64,000 nt of DNA from Symbiodinium natans (Eukaryota; Sar; Dinophyceae; Suessiales; Symbiodiniaceae), in contig CAJNDS010002542.1 of the NCBI GenBank assembly GCA_905221605.1, positions 305,953 to 369,952 of the forward strand, read 5' to 3'. The notes beneath the pieces are model-generated. The model searched no databases, was not told the origin of the DNA, and saw nothing but the letters and a program-made list of their open reading frames with translations. Both the position numbers and the translations under genes were made by a program. Shown one piece after another: positions 13,601-22,019 of the stretch (positions within the stretch are counted from its first letter, which is position 1; every line of letters begins with the position of its first letter).

Positions 13601-16600
13601 GGGCATCGGCATCCTTTCTGCTCTCTCAACTAGTTGAGCAGGGCCTGCCGGGCAACCACGCAACCTGGCGCTCTTTTAGGGGTTCAGGGTTTTGGGTTCG
13701 GGGTGTTGAACTTGAGGTCCTTCTTGGGCAATTATTTAGGGTTCTTCTGGGTGTAAAAAGGGGAAACATGGGGTCATTGTAGGGGATTATTTTCATCAAC
13801 TACCATTTTATCTTCCCATGTAACAGCACAGTTGCAATTGACGAGTGTTTTTGGGGTTTAGGCCAGGGTTTAGGGTGCAGCTGGGGCTTAACATGAATGT
13901 GTGTTCAGGGATTCAGTGGTCGAGGTTTTTCGGGGTTGCAGAGTTCGGGTTTAGGGTTTAGGGTTTAGGGTTTAGGGATCATGCAAAGCCTGTAGATGTG
14001 TATGCAGGGCTATCTGATTGAGAGCATACAGGGCCTAGGATTTCCCAAAGAATGGCCTCCCTTAGCTCACAGGGGAGGTGGGGCGACCGAACCCATCCAG
14101 CTGTGGGGCAGGGGATGGTTAAGGCCGGTTCATGTGGTCTGAGTGCCCCACATCGACTGTTGTACCGTTTGCTAAACCCTGTAAACCCTAAACCCCAAGC
14201 AGCTCCCACGACATACGATGGGAGAAGAGCTTGCGAGATGTCGGCACACGTACCCCAAATATGCGCCGCAAGTGAGCCGCACATCCTCGGAATTCATCTT
14301 CACGCCGACAGGGTCCTTCATTAAGCACAGCAGCTTGCATTGCCATAGTCCAGAAACTGCATTAGATACGATAAGTTTACATCATGGTAGGCTCCTAAAC
14401 AAGAACCCAGCCTCTTCTTCATGGTCCTCTGCCTCCTGTGACAGGACATCATAGCCTTCAACTCGGCCATCTGCGCCTCTGGGCAGTGCGCAGAGTGGGA
14501 GCAGTCCCTGTCACTGTTATCGTGCCTTGGATGCATTCAGCACCTGCTCCTGCTAGGGAGCTTTAATGAAGCTGCCATGAGTTAAGCCACATCCCTACAC
14601 CCTAAACCCTAAACCCTAAACCCTAAACCCTAAACCCTCCCTGCCAGACTCGGTGGACCAACTCGCGCAAGGCTCCTTCAGCGGAAGCGGCTCCGAGCCG
14701 ACATGGCCACCTGGAGCCTAAGACGCAAGAATTAGGTTTCCGTTTAGGGTTTAGGGTTTAGGGTTTGGGGTTTGGGGTTTGGGGTTCAGGGTTTAGGGTT
14801 TAGGGTTTGGGGGGGGCGGGGGGGGGGGGGGGGGGGGGGGGGATTCACGAATTGCAGAGGGTTCTGAGGAAGACGCCACTCAATGAAGTGCTGACCGTAG
14901 CCGAGAGATCTACGCGGCATCAGGGTAATCGTCTTAGAAGCGTTGCAGGAAGCCACTCCGCATCGTATTATGCGAGCCGTATAGGGGTCGAAATAAGTAC
15001 TAATATTATTCCCTTGTGGTCTCTATATATCATTATATACTTAAACAACCCTCAAAACAATGTTCTAATTTCTAAAGCCCCTATATGCGATTTCAGCAGG
15101 GTTAAGAAGGTCCCAAAATCGAGGCCCAAGCACAAGCCTTCGCAAGCACACAAAAGAAGCTTGTAGTTCTGGCCGCCAACAGTATTTTATTGTCGAATTC
15201 CGCTTATATACAAGCCCTGTAGAACTCTGCTCTAAACTACCTCCATTCTCCCAGTATGCCCTTGTATTCATAAGCCCTCTCCGATCCAGAGGATCTCAGC
15301 AGCAACCTCCTGCGAGCGCGCGGACGCGTGGGCGGCTGCGATTCAGTTGCTGGTAGCCAAGGAGGTTCGCAGGGATAAGGGCTCAGGGTATGGGGGTTTA
15401 GGGTTTAGGGTTTAGGTTTTAGGGTTTAGGGTTTAGGGTTTAGGGAGTTTACGGTTTAAGGAGGTTAGGGTTTCGGGTATCAAGCCCCCAGAAGCCTGTA
15501 ATCCCTGATGCGCAATCCAGTGAGTTGAGCCTTGGTTCCCTGCTACCCGACTCCTGACTCAGGGTCTGTAATCTCATAGGAGGGGGATTCCCAAAGGGGT
15601 ACCCTTTTCGGGGGTTTAGGGTTTAGGGTTTGGGGTCTATGGGGTAGTGAGGCGTATGGCTTTTTTGGGGGTGTAAGTTTGGGCACCCCTAATTTTTGGG
15701 AAATACCCAGATAGACTCTGAGAGCATGTGCGTGCGGTTTGAGGGAAGAGGCTTTTATGAGGCTGTAGGCTTGGCGCGGTTGCGTCTGTCCGGCAGATTG
15801 GCAGTGGCAGGCACTTGACGCTAAGCAAAAGAGGTTCAACGCATTTCAGGTGAGGGGAGATAGGCTTGGTAGCCCAGTGATTAGCCCTTTCCCATTTTTT
15901 GGTTCTTATAGAGTAACCAACCCCAAAAGGGTACCCTTGTTTTTAATGTGGTCACTGGGCTACCAGGTAGAAGAACACCACAGGTGCCGCCTTGGTTGAT
16001 TCAACATATTCCGACAAGGTGATAGGTGAAATGCTGCCGGAGGTCCACGATGTTAAGGCAGTCACGTTCTTGGATTCAGGGGGCTGCTAGAGTAGGTCAG
16101 ATATTGCGATCATGAGGAAACTTTGCAATACAATCGACATCACCGACGCAAAGCAAGATAGCGTGCTACTGATCGACTTAGAAAGGCTCATCATCGAAAG
16201 ATGCGTCAGCGAGAGTCTCATCGGCGAAAGGTGAATCGAAATGCCGGCACATCGAACCCAACAGTCAAGATTTCATTGCCGAAAGCCACATCACCGAAAG
16301 TTTGATCACAGACAACCCGAAATACCAAGAAGGACGCCACCGAACACTGGACAACTAAGAATACCTGTTTGGCTTGTATACTTTGAATAACACAGTAGCC
16401 CCAAAGAAGTAACACGAGAAAGGTACATGCCTTTCTCCTCTCCGCGAAGTTGCCGCTTGCTTAATCCTAAACCCAAAGCAGCTTCAACTCGGTTGATTAG
16501 TCGATGCGCTCAGACTCGCAAAAAACAGGCATCTGACACCCCGGCTCGTGCATCGACCCTCGCCGTTTGCGAGTGTTGAAGTCGTCAAGGGAAGCTGGAC

Positions 16601-19600
16601 GCTTTCCGTCGCACTACTATACCTCCTTAAACCCAATGCCCTAAACGTCCGAGATAACCCAGAAGCCGAAGAATCCTCCTCTGCAAGCCCTGCCCAGACC
16701 ATAGATTCATCACGATGCGGGAGTGTGCCGAATTCATAAAGCCTACAGTCTAGTAGTACGTTAGGCTTATAAACCCTAGACCCTGCTAAACCCCATGAGC
16801 CTTCACAACTCTGTAACTGTAAACCCTAAACCCTTGTCTTGTCGGGATGATCCCGGCACCGCTTGGTACAGGGTTTGCGTTTATGAGGTTTAGGGTCTGC
16901 TTGAACGGTTCAGGGTTTAGGGTTTCGGGCTTAGGGTTTATATAGGGTTTAGGATTACCAGTGGATTTCTCAAAAGAGGCGTGCGGGCCTTCTGATGTCT
17001 CAGGCTGAGATGCCTGGTAACACCCCCAACCCCTTTCCCCTGAGGCTTCCCATCCCTGAGCGGACAGCACATGGATTCGAGGGTCCCCCATACTAGAAGG
17101 TTCATGGCTACTTAGTACCCTAAATACGGTTGTAACCATAGTTCCCCTACTAATCTCCCTACTTCTAACCTACTTGTAACACATGAACCTCCAAGTAAGG
17201 TTCATGAGCTGGGATGTTCCCCCTATACTAACTAACAGTCCTTGATAGGGCTGAGAATAGGGGGTACGAGAATCCTTGTTAAGAACTGTGAGTACCAGGG
17301 GGACCATCCCAACTTATAGCGGTTAGGGTTTCATGTTTATTCTGGCCCGCCTAGCAGGCCTGCCACTTCAAGAAGGACGCCATCGTGTACAACACGTTCC
17401 CCAGAGCTTCAAAAAAGGTTTGGGGCATAGGGCCCACCCTAAAGCTTGAGGGTTTAGGGTTTCGGGTTTAGGGTTTTCGGGTTTAGGGTACAGCAAAAGC
17501 AGGGATAGGAGGAGCTTGTTCAGGGCTTCGCCCTGCTTAGGTTGGAGTTTGCCAACCCCCTCAGTCTCCCAGATCGGCGAGCAAAACTCCTAAGCAATCT
17601 CGGTCCCATTCGTACCTGTTTCGCGCCTCAATCAACGCATCGAGTCGCGCTGTTCCCGCGGCACAGGGTTTTCTCCCAAACGTGGTTTTTCCCTGTGTCA
17701 ACTGTTTCGGTGAGCCGGTCCATTGCTTCTTCCGTTGCGTTGAGACAAAAAACTTCTTGAAATACCGGCTGTTTCAGATATGGCTTTTCCAGCTCCGTTT
17801 GGTATCGAGAGACATGGAATAGGGGCCTCAGTGTTACAGGGTACTTGGGGGGGTTCCGGGCAAATCCTAAACCCTAAGGCGCGCCCTAAACCCTAAACCC
17901 TGAACCCCTAAACCCCTAAACTTTCCTAAGGCCATGTCAGAGCCGAGGCTGATTGCTTCCTACGGCAAGGGTGAGCATTGGCAGACCGCGCTGGCCATGT
18001 TTGCGGAGATGCAGGAACAGAACATGCAGGAGATTAGGGAGTTCTAGGCTTCAAAGGCTCAGGGCTCATAGGGTTTATGGGTTGAAGATTCAGGGTTCAG
18101 GGTGACAAAACACGTCCCCAGAGGGGAGAAGATACGAAAGTAGGAGCTGAGTAACGCATGTGTGCATATAGGTATACGGACATGTTAACCTCCACGAGTG
18201 AGTGACTGGACCACCTGCGGTGCAGTAAGAGTTCCAAGGCTTCCAGGCACCCGATGACACAGCTCCCAGTGCATGTCGTTTGCGAGGAATGTGATGGAAT
18301 GAGGGTGTGGATGCATGGAGCGTCCATTGCCTACATATATATATATATATATAGAGAGAGAGAGGGACATTCCGATATTGACGCATACTTCGCAATACAC
18401 ACACATGTATATATAGATATGTATATATATATATCTGTATATATACATACACGTAATTATTTATTCATAACATGCATGTGGTAGTAAATATAATGAACAT
18501 ATACATATACATATGCATATACATATACATACACTTATACATATACGTATACATATACAGGGACTCACCGACATGTTCCCGGGTATACCCGAAACCATAA
18601 ACCCACATCCCTAAACCCAGTTGCGCAACCTTGGTGTAAAAGTGCAAAGTCTTGCACAAGCCCCCGTCGTCCTCTACGAGGCGTGCAGTCTGCATTTCTT
18701 GCCTGCAAAACGCACTGCTCAATGACCAGTTCCCGAAAATTTCAGATGCCAAGCCCTACTAACGCGAACCTAAAGGTCCAAGTTCACTAAATGCATGAAG
18801 CCCTAAACCCGAAACCCTAAACCCTACACTGAAACGGTGCATAGGGTTGTAAAAAACAACAACGAAACCTTAAAACCTAGCCCGAAACCCTAAACCCTAA
18901 CAGGAGCTTGATGCAACATATACGACTACCCTGGCCGCCCTTGCGTGGAACTGTCAGTGGGTGGCAGCCCTGGCTTTTCTGGTGCCCTGGGCGCAAGTGC
19001 TTAGGGTCCAGGGAAGGTTTAGGGTTTAGGGTTTAGGGTTTAGGGTTTAGGGTTTAGGCTTTAGGGTTTAGGCTTTCGGGTGTAGGGTTTCGTTTGACAG
19101 GTGTTCGTGAATTGGTTGAAAAAAAGTGGTCAAGCCGAGGTGTTGCATTGGCAGTCCGGCATTTCTGGATGTGGGTTGCTGATGGCCCCTCTTTTCGTTT
19201 GAGTTGTCCTTTCTTGGACAGGGTCTTTGACTGCATCTAATCTTTCACGGCCTTTGGGGCGGTGGAGGGGCCTGCAATTGCTTCTGCGTCCGCGTGTGCA
19301 TCTGCTGTACGTTCCATGACGATGGCTGACCGAAACGTTTGGCAGAGTTCGTTTGTTGACGTTTGTTTTCTGACACTTGCCCTCCCCATCCTCCGAGCGT
19401 TGTGTCCATGTTGCCAGACATGCCACATTGTAGCACTACTCTTCTCGGACGCTGCAGAGAGAGAGAGATTTATATATATATATAGAGACAGAGAGAGAGA
19501 GCAGGAATGCAAATATTCGAGAACACTGCAAGTCTGCATGGATTTTAGGGTTTCGTGAAGCCTGCCCTTCAAAATCTGAACAGTAGGAGAACTGCGGCCT

Positions 19601-21457
19601 TAGACGAACGCGAGGGTCTTTGTCCCAGACGGGTTTAGGGTTTAGGGGGGTCGAGGGAGGGCGCTGGCAGGCAAGTTCAGATGTTCAAGGTTGGGAAGCC
19701 TCAAGCCCTAAAGCCTGAAGCCTAAAGCCTAAACCCTAAACCCTAAACCTCAAACCCTAGACCCTAAACCCTAAACCCTAACCCTAAAGCTTAAATCCAC
19801 GGTGTTGTATGTGATGTGTTCCTGAGGTCAGTACTCAGCAAGTGGCTGCTGCACAGAATGTCCTCGTGGCGCCTCTTGCCATTGCGTTTAGGGTCTATAG
19901 GGTCTATAAGGTTTAGGGTTTAGGGTTAATGGTTCATAATCATAGGGTTTATAGGGCTTTTAGGGTTTAGAGGGTTTATGAGGTTCAGAGGGTTTGTAGG
20001 GTTTGTAGGGTTTATAGGGTTTAGAGGGTTTAGGGTTTACAGGGTTTAGAGGGTTTAGAAGGTTTAGAGGGTTTATGGGGTTTGCAGGGTTTATAGTGTT
20101 TACAGTGTTATGAGGTTTAGAGGGTCTAGAGGGTTTGTAGGGTTTAGAGGGTTTAGAGGGGAGGGTTTATAGGATCGGGTTCATAGGGTTTAGAGGGTCT
20201 ATGCGGTTTATCGGGTTTATAGGGCTTGTAGGGTTTTGGGTTTAGGGGTTCCGGGTTCAGGGGGTAGGGAAGTCCTGAACTGAAGAGGATTATTTTGAAA
20301 CCCCCCCAAGGCACTCACCCATGCCCCAAATAATACACAGGCATAGTAAGAGAGAAACATCAGGAACATGTGATGCATATGTGGGGTACGTGGTGCTTGC
20401 GGCGGCTTTTCCAGTGGCTATACCGTACGGTTATGTACCCGCATAGTTCCCGAGGTTACTTTTTGGGAGGTTCAGGTTAGGATTTAGGGTTTAGGATTTA
20501 GGGTCTCTCAACTCCGATCTCTTCTCTGTGAGGGAGGGGCTGGGGTTTGGGGGGTGGGGGGGGGAGGGGTGGGAGGGAGGAATGCGACCTGTACCTGTTT
20601 TTCGGATTTAGGTGTCCAGGGCTTTTTCGGTTTAGAGGGGTTTGGTCCAGCTCGCATGTTCCGGTCCTTTGCCTCAACCAGGTGTAGGGTTTAGGGTTTG
20701 GGTTTGGGGTGCTTGTTCTAGCCTCGCTTGTTGTGTTCTGAGTTGTGCCTAGCCATTGGTATGCAGCGACGGCTTCGGGCACATTATTTTCGGGCTTCCA
20801 CCGGCAGCCAACTGCAAGGAATTACGACATCTGCATTGAGACATGCGTCCCGGCCATATATACTCAAAAGGACCGTGACCTATTGTGTTATGGCACCTGT
20901 TTTTTCCAAGAATCCCAACGAATCCCGAACCCTGCAATTTGAGGTCTGAATCTGGAATAATCTGGGCTCTACTGCATACTGCAGGTTTGGCTACAGAAGT
21001 GAACTCCCCAACATGATCCCTTTTATCTGTGGAAGCTACCCGTCGTACCCATTCTTGCTTCAGGATTGTCAGGCCCTCGCCCCCCCCCCCCCCCCCCCCC
21101 CAATATTGTCTGCACCCGGACAGGTCCCCATAATATAGATTTTACATGATTTTACACGTAAAGTATCAGTGCCCTCTTGAAGGTTCATGGGTACTTTAAG
21201 CACTCTCTAAAAGAGGTGATCTTGATAGCTACCCTACTTCTTTCCCTACGTCTAAGTACCCATGAGCGGCCAAGCTGAACCATCCACGAATTTAGGGTTT
21301 CGGGTTCAACCCTCAACCCTGAACCCTAAACCCTAAATCCACGCCCCTAGGTGCAAGAGCAGGGAAGTGGATCGTGGCACTGGGGCTCTTTGCAGACCTC
21401 AACAGCCGGCGTCTTTCGGGACAGCTGAGGCCCCGGCCGCGGGGGTGGATGGGTTGA
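209..21457 (+). CDS. Pentatricopeptide-repeat (PPR) protein gene, at least 22 micro-exons (whole locus)
   Basis: This locus encodes a PPR protein, a class of helical-repeat proteins that bind organellar RNA and act in its processing, editing or translation. Successive exons spell PPR helices with the signatures TYNAAxxAC, W..AL.LL..M and LxPD. When exons are joined at AG acceptors and GT, GC or GA donors, frame and 35-residue register are kept at most junctions, for example exon 9 to 10 (GSQ/WQAAVDLL) and exon 12 to 13 (LRPDE/VTFGTAIAAC). No exon exceeds about 110 bases while introns run from 150 to over 4000. The first exon found starts mid-repeat, so the 5' end lies upstream of the window. 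Exons are missing from the model between 2.25 and 6.69 kb and between 6.75 and 8.14 kb. The 3' end is uncertain; an in-frame TGA ends at 21457. The organelle target is unknown. The PPR identity is solid, the exact borders less so. Confidence 0.72.
703..798 (+). CDS. PPR gene exon 2
   Basis: The exon follows an AAG acceptor with G as its first base. It carries AKAAQWQQALGIL and then LLTYNAAM, that is, the end of one PPR and the start of the next. A GC donor at 799 gives an in-frame join to exon 3 (NAAM-G-ACGRAAQW) with exact repeat spacing. Confidence 0.65.
1683..1756 (+). CDS. PPR gene exon 3
   Basis: The exon encodes ACGRAAQWQWVLELLSDMQ followed by KQLLL, a second PPR helix. The acceptor is AAG/G and the proposed donor GA at 1757. 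Joining to exon 4 places leucine, alanine and threonine at the usual LxPD positions. Confidence 0.6.
2209..2247 (+). CDS. PPR gene exon 4
   Basis: The exon reads ATTITDAAATSLQ, aligning with the PPR helix DVVTYNAAISAC. The acceptor is CAG/G and the donor appears to be GA at 2248. The exon that should follow, with W..AL.LL, was not found with confidence; 2.49-2.64 kb is the nearest candidate. Confidence 0.45.
2490..2640 (+). other. Exon-like GC-rich stretch in the PPR gene
   Basis: Two overlapping frames look protein-like. One gives AEEFMAQGWKRGAALQCF, faintly like the second PPR helix missing after exon 4. Splice borders and frame cannot be fixed, so it is not called an exon. Confidence 0.25.
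3090..3190 (+). repeat. G-rich minisatellite, potential G-quadruplex
   Basis: About nine tandem copies of an 11-bp unit of the type GGGGTGGGGGA. The open frames across it (proline-rich on the minus strand) are a consequence of the repeat. It lies in the PPR gene between exons 4 and 5. Confidence 0.9.
3570..3732. repeat. TA-rich microsatellite
   Basis: This is an interrupted (TA)n/(TATG)n tract. Similar tracts lie at 18394-18560, 23726-23830, 44690-44790 and 47213-47230. ORFs made of alternating tyrosine and isoleucine arise from them and are not genes. Confidence 0.9.
5096..5192. repeat. CCCTAAA/CCCTAGA telomere-like array
   Basis: About twelve units of CCCTAAA and CCCTAGA. The opposite polarity (TTTAGGG) occurs at 5320-5430, so the two could pair. 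Poly-G tracts at 5537-5556 and a longer one at 7589-7640 lie in the same intron region. Confidence 0.9.
6038..6096. mobile_element. MITE-like family B, short copy
   Basis: The ends TTGAGGTTCATAGGTACTTA and TGTACTCATGAACCTCCAA are inverted repeats with almost no middle, making a near-perfect hairpin. A half copy with the right end only lies at about 6340-6400. Confidence 0.7.
6688..6745 (+). CDS. PPR gene exon 5
   Basis: The exon reads TVRGKQLDVILVAAAIKPL, matching positions 6-24 of a PPR with aspartate at the expected place. It has a CAG acceptor and a GT donor at 6746. At least one exon before it and one after it are missing from the model. Confidence 0.45.
8137..8184 (+). CDS. PPR gene exon 6
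   Basis: The exon reads GLVLLQAATAQRLAHQ, matching AL.LL..M....LxPD. The acceptor is CAG/G. A GA donor at 8185 joins in phase 0 to exon 7, giving LAHQ/EVAYTAAQAAC with exact PPR spacing. Confidence 0.5.
8716..8806. mobile_element. MITE-like family B, full copy
   Basis: It starts ACTTGGAGGTTCATGGGTGC and ends with the inverted CCCATGAACCTCCACGT. It is about 91 bp with no coding capacity. Other copies lie near 10752-10895, 17092-17199, 21176-21276, 24374-24475, 41389-41511 and 46071-46184. Confidence 0.78.
8991..9081. repeat. Dispersed repeat family C, inverted copy
   Basis: This is the reverse complement of the family-C sequence: CCTGTAACTCCCAAACCCTA at the left and GGTAAATGGAGCCCC at the right. 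Confidence 0.68.
9287..9331 (+). CDS. PPR gene exon 7
   Basis: The exon reads EVAYTAAQAACSRSE, a clear first PPR helix. The acceptor is GAG/G and the donor GC at 9332. The join to exon 8 gives ACSRSE/AWQQALALL with tryptophan six residues after the cysteine, the family norm. Confidence 0.62.
9678..9779. mobile_element. MITE-like family A, copy 1
   Basis: It has the terminal sequence TTGGGATGTTCCCCC and its inverse ending GGGGGAGATCCCAA. At 102 bp it forms a long imperfect foldback and has no open frame. Confidence 0.75.
10375..10431 (+). CDS. PPR gene exon 8
   Basis: The exon reads AWQQALALLPDFLFNVADN. The acceptor is GAG/G and the proposed donor GA at 10432. About 25 bases downstream a family-C repeat begins (10456), so the repeat lies almost against the splice donor. 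Confidence 0.55.
10456..10545. repeat. Dispersed repeat family C copy
   Basis: It begins GGGGCTCCATTTACGTACTA and ends near GGGAGTCACAGGTA. The same sequence occurs at 43450-43559 and, inverted, at 8991-9081; fragments lie at 9515-9600 and 11885-11915. Short ORFs ending in similar peptides come from these copies. Confidence 0.7.
10752..10895. mobile_element. MITE-like family B, doubled left half
   Basis: The left end and adjoining GTAGTGATAAGTAGGGTTA sequence occur twice in tandem, suggesting an internal duplication. The right inverted end is not recognisable. It lies upstream of PPR exon 9. Confidence 0.6.
10978..11024 (+). CDS. PPR gene exon 9
   Basis: The exon reads DAVYAAAIRACDEGS and ends in the first two bases of a glutamine codon. 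The acceptor is TAG/G and the donor GT at 11025. The split codon is completed exactly by the first base of exon 10. Confidence 0.68.
11199..11235 (+). CDS. PPR gene exon 10
   Basis: The exon completes a glutamine codon and then reads WQAAVDLLTQMK, a second PPR helix. The acceptor is CAG/G and the donor GA at 11236. The join to exon 11 restores PPR spacing exactly (MK/DCTLQPS). Confidence 0.65.
11476..11575. mobile_element. MITE-like family A, copy 2
   Basis: This 100-bp element runs from TTGGGATGTTCCCCC to GGGGGAACATCCCAA. The inner arms (AACAGTTCTTAAT and ATTAAGGGCTGTT) are also inverted, so nearly the whole element can fold. It is the best-preserved copy. Confidence 0.82.
11599..11664 (+). 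CDS. PPR gene exon 11
   Basis: The exon reads DCTLQPSLVARNAAMRAC and then SLRW. The acceptor is AAG/G, and a GA donor at 11665 joins in phase 0 to exon 12. A complete family-A foldback element lies 24 bases upstream of the acceptor. Confidence 0.65.
12260..12316 (+). CDS. PPR gene exon 12
   Basis: The exon reads DVVLEFFARLTEEELRPDE, one of the best PPR matches, with the LxPD motif intact. The acceptor is TAG/G. The GC donor at 12317 is preferred over GT at 12321 because only GC keeps frame and spacing into exon 13. TTTAGGG-like sequence starts within ten bases of the donor. Confidence 0.68.
13010..13046 (+). CDS. PPR gene exon 13
   Basis: The exon reads VTFGTAIAACKK plus one base. The acceptor is TAG/G and the donor GC at 13047. 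The join to exon 14 gives ACKK-D-GQW, exact PPR spacing. Confidence 0.63.
13420..13572. repeat. CCCTAAA-type array near the PPR exon 14 acceptor
   Basis: This is a mixed array of CCCTAAA, CCCCTAAA and CCCCAAA filling the last part of the intron. It ends about 20 bases before the CAG acceptor. Confidence 0.9.
13592..13659 (+). CDS. PPR gene exon 14
   Basis: The exon reads GQWASASFLLSQLVEQGLP and then GNH. The acceptor is CAG at the end of an intron rich in CCCTAAA. The donor (GC at 13660) is less certain because the join to exon 15 leaves two residues more than the repeat norm. Confidence 0.58.
14445..14521 (+). CDS. PPR gene exon 15
   Basis: The exon reads DIIAFNSAICASGQCAEW and then EQSLSLL, ending two bases into a serine codon. 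The acceptor is CAG/G and the donor GT at 14522. The codon is completed by exon 16. Confidence 0.66.
14672..14721 (+). CDS. PPR gene exon 16
   Basis: The exon completes the serine codon, then reads LLQRKRLRADMATWSL. The acceptor is AAG/G. A GA donor at 14722 gives the expected spacing into exon 17. The preceding intron is only 150 bases and contains a CCCTAAA array. Confidence 0.62.
14745..14842. repeat. TTTAGGG array followed by a poly-G tract
   Basis: Eight or so TTTAGGG/TTTGGGG units run into a G tract of about 30 bases. It starts 24 bases after the proposed donor of PPR exon 16. Confidence 0.88.
15300..15364 (+). CDS. PPR gene exon 17
   Basis: The exon reads ATSCERADAWAAAIQLLVAK plus a glutamate. 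The acceptor is CAG and the donor GT at 15365. The phase-0 join to exon 18 places phenylalanine and aspartate at the LxPD positions. Confidence 0.65.
15868..15964. mobile_element. MITE-like family D, complete copy
   Basis: Perfect 13-bp terminal inverted repeats GGTAGCCCAGTGA and TCACTGGGCTACC enclose about 70 bp. A truncated copy in the opposite orientation lies at 44291-44345, sharing the ends and the internal GGGGTTGGTTACT. Confidence 0.78.
16140..16320 (+). repeat. Irregular short repeat with CGAAAG core
   Basis: A motif of the type CATCGxCGAAAG recurs about eight times at uneven 15-25 base spacing. It sits in the long intron before PPR exon 18. No gene is evident here. Confidence 0.55.
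17092..17199. mobile_element. MITE-like family B copy beside family A
   Basis: Left end GAAGGTTCATGGCTACTTAG, right end ACACATGAACCTCCAAGTAA. About ten bases separate it from family-A copy 3. Confidence 0.7.
17210..17312. mobile_element. MITE-like family A, copy 3
   Basis: It has the same inverted ends (TGGGATGTTCCCCC and GGGGGACCATCCCAA). It lies directly beside a family-B copy, in the intron before PPR exon 18. Confidence 0.75.
17358..17417 (+). CDS. PPR gene exon 18
   Basis: The exon reads ACHFKKDAIVYNTFPRASKK. The acceptor is CAG/G and the donor GT at 17418, the intron opening with GTTTGGGG. The exon ends at the same PPR position at which exon 19 begins. Confidence 0.62.
17542..17760 (+). 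other. Unassigned open frame inside the PPR gene
   Basis: A 72-codon ATG-to-stop frame free of telomere-like repeats. It shows no PPR pattern and I do not recognise it. It may be unspliced intron with chance openness. Confidence 0.2.
17970..18029 (+). CDS. PPR gene exon 19
   Basis: The exon reads GEHWQTALAMFAEMQEQNMQ. The acceptor AAG/G at 17969 is chosen because it gives exact PPR spacing after exon 18; an upstream AAG at 17930 is also open in frame and would add 13 residues. The donor is GA at 18030. Confidence 0.65.
18904..18996 (+). CDS. PPR gene exon 20
   Basis: The exon reads ELDATYTTTLAALAWNCQW and then VAALAFLVPWAQ. The acceptor is CAG/G directly after CCCTAAA-like repeats. The donor is GT at 18997, followed by a perfect TTTAGGG run from about 19020. 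Confidence 0.63.
19885..20250 (+). repeat. Degenerate TTTAGGG-derived minisatellite
   Basis: About 360 bases of AGGGTTTATAGGGTTTAGAG-type units with a period of roughly 9-11 bases. A similar tract lies at 45725-45975. Both look like expanded, diverged telomere-like repeats. Confidence 0.85.
20767..20818 (+). CDS. PPR gene exon 21 (tentative)
   Basis: The frame reads RRLRAHYFRASTGSQLQ. The arginine-leucine stretch falls on the right PPR position after exon 20, but the helix signature is weak and the join to the next exon is one residue long. The donor would be GA at 20819. Confidence 0.33.
21176..21276. mobile_element. MITE-like family B copy
   Basis: Left end CTTGAAGGTTCATGGGTACT; the right end AAGTACCCATGAGCGGCCAAG is partly diverged. 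It lies in the intron before PPR exon 22. Confidence 0.65.
21351..21457 (+). CDS. PPR gene exon 22, possibly the last
   Basis: The frame reads ARAGKWIVALGLFADLNSRR and LSGQ, a good second PPR helix, then runs to a TGA ending at 21457. The acceptor is TAG/G. Either this is the terminal exon or it is spliced near 21410 to an exon not recognised. Confidence 0.5.
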
Positions 21458-22019
21458 GAGCTTGCTGATCCTTATAAGGCCTCAAGCAACCCTAAACCCT
21501 AAACCCTAAAGCCTAAACCCTAAACAACAGAGGTTCAACCTCAAGAAGCTAAGAAGCCCAAAGGGAGCACACTGACGAAACCCTTAATCATGTCACCAAA
21601 TTAAGCCCTGAAGCATCTCTCTACCTGCCCCTCTAGTTCTAGTTCCTGTGTTAGACGGCACCAAAGTGAATCTTGAATAGCAAGACAAGAAGCTTTCCAA
21701 GAAAGGAAGCGACACTTGAAGGGGATCTAGGTCTTAAAGCCTACGCCCTAAAGCAGCCCTTTACATGGGCATGGGAGATTCTCGAAATTACGCTCCCTGT
21801 GGAGAGTTCATAGTTCGGATGCTCAGCCTCGTAGTTGAGTGCCTTGCAAGCTAAACCCCAAGCCCTGCGAGGCCGAAGCCCTAAGCCTTAGCCTGTTCGT
21901 GGTGCAGGCTAGGGGGTTGCAGGTGGTATTTTAGGGGCTCGTCCGCCCCAATGCCTCCACCGGCCTTGATGCCATGCCAGGACAAAGCTAATAGCCTCCA
22001 GTCGTAGAAGCCGAGAGCC

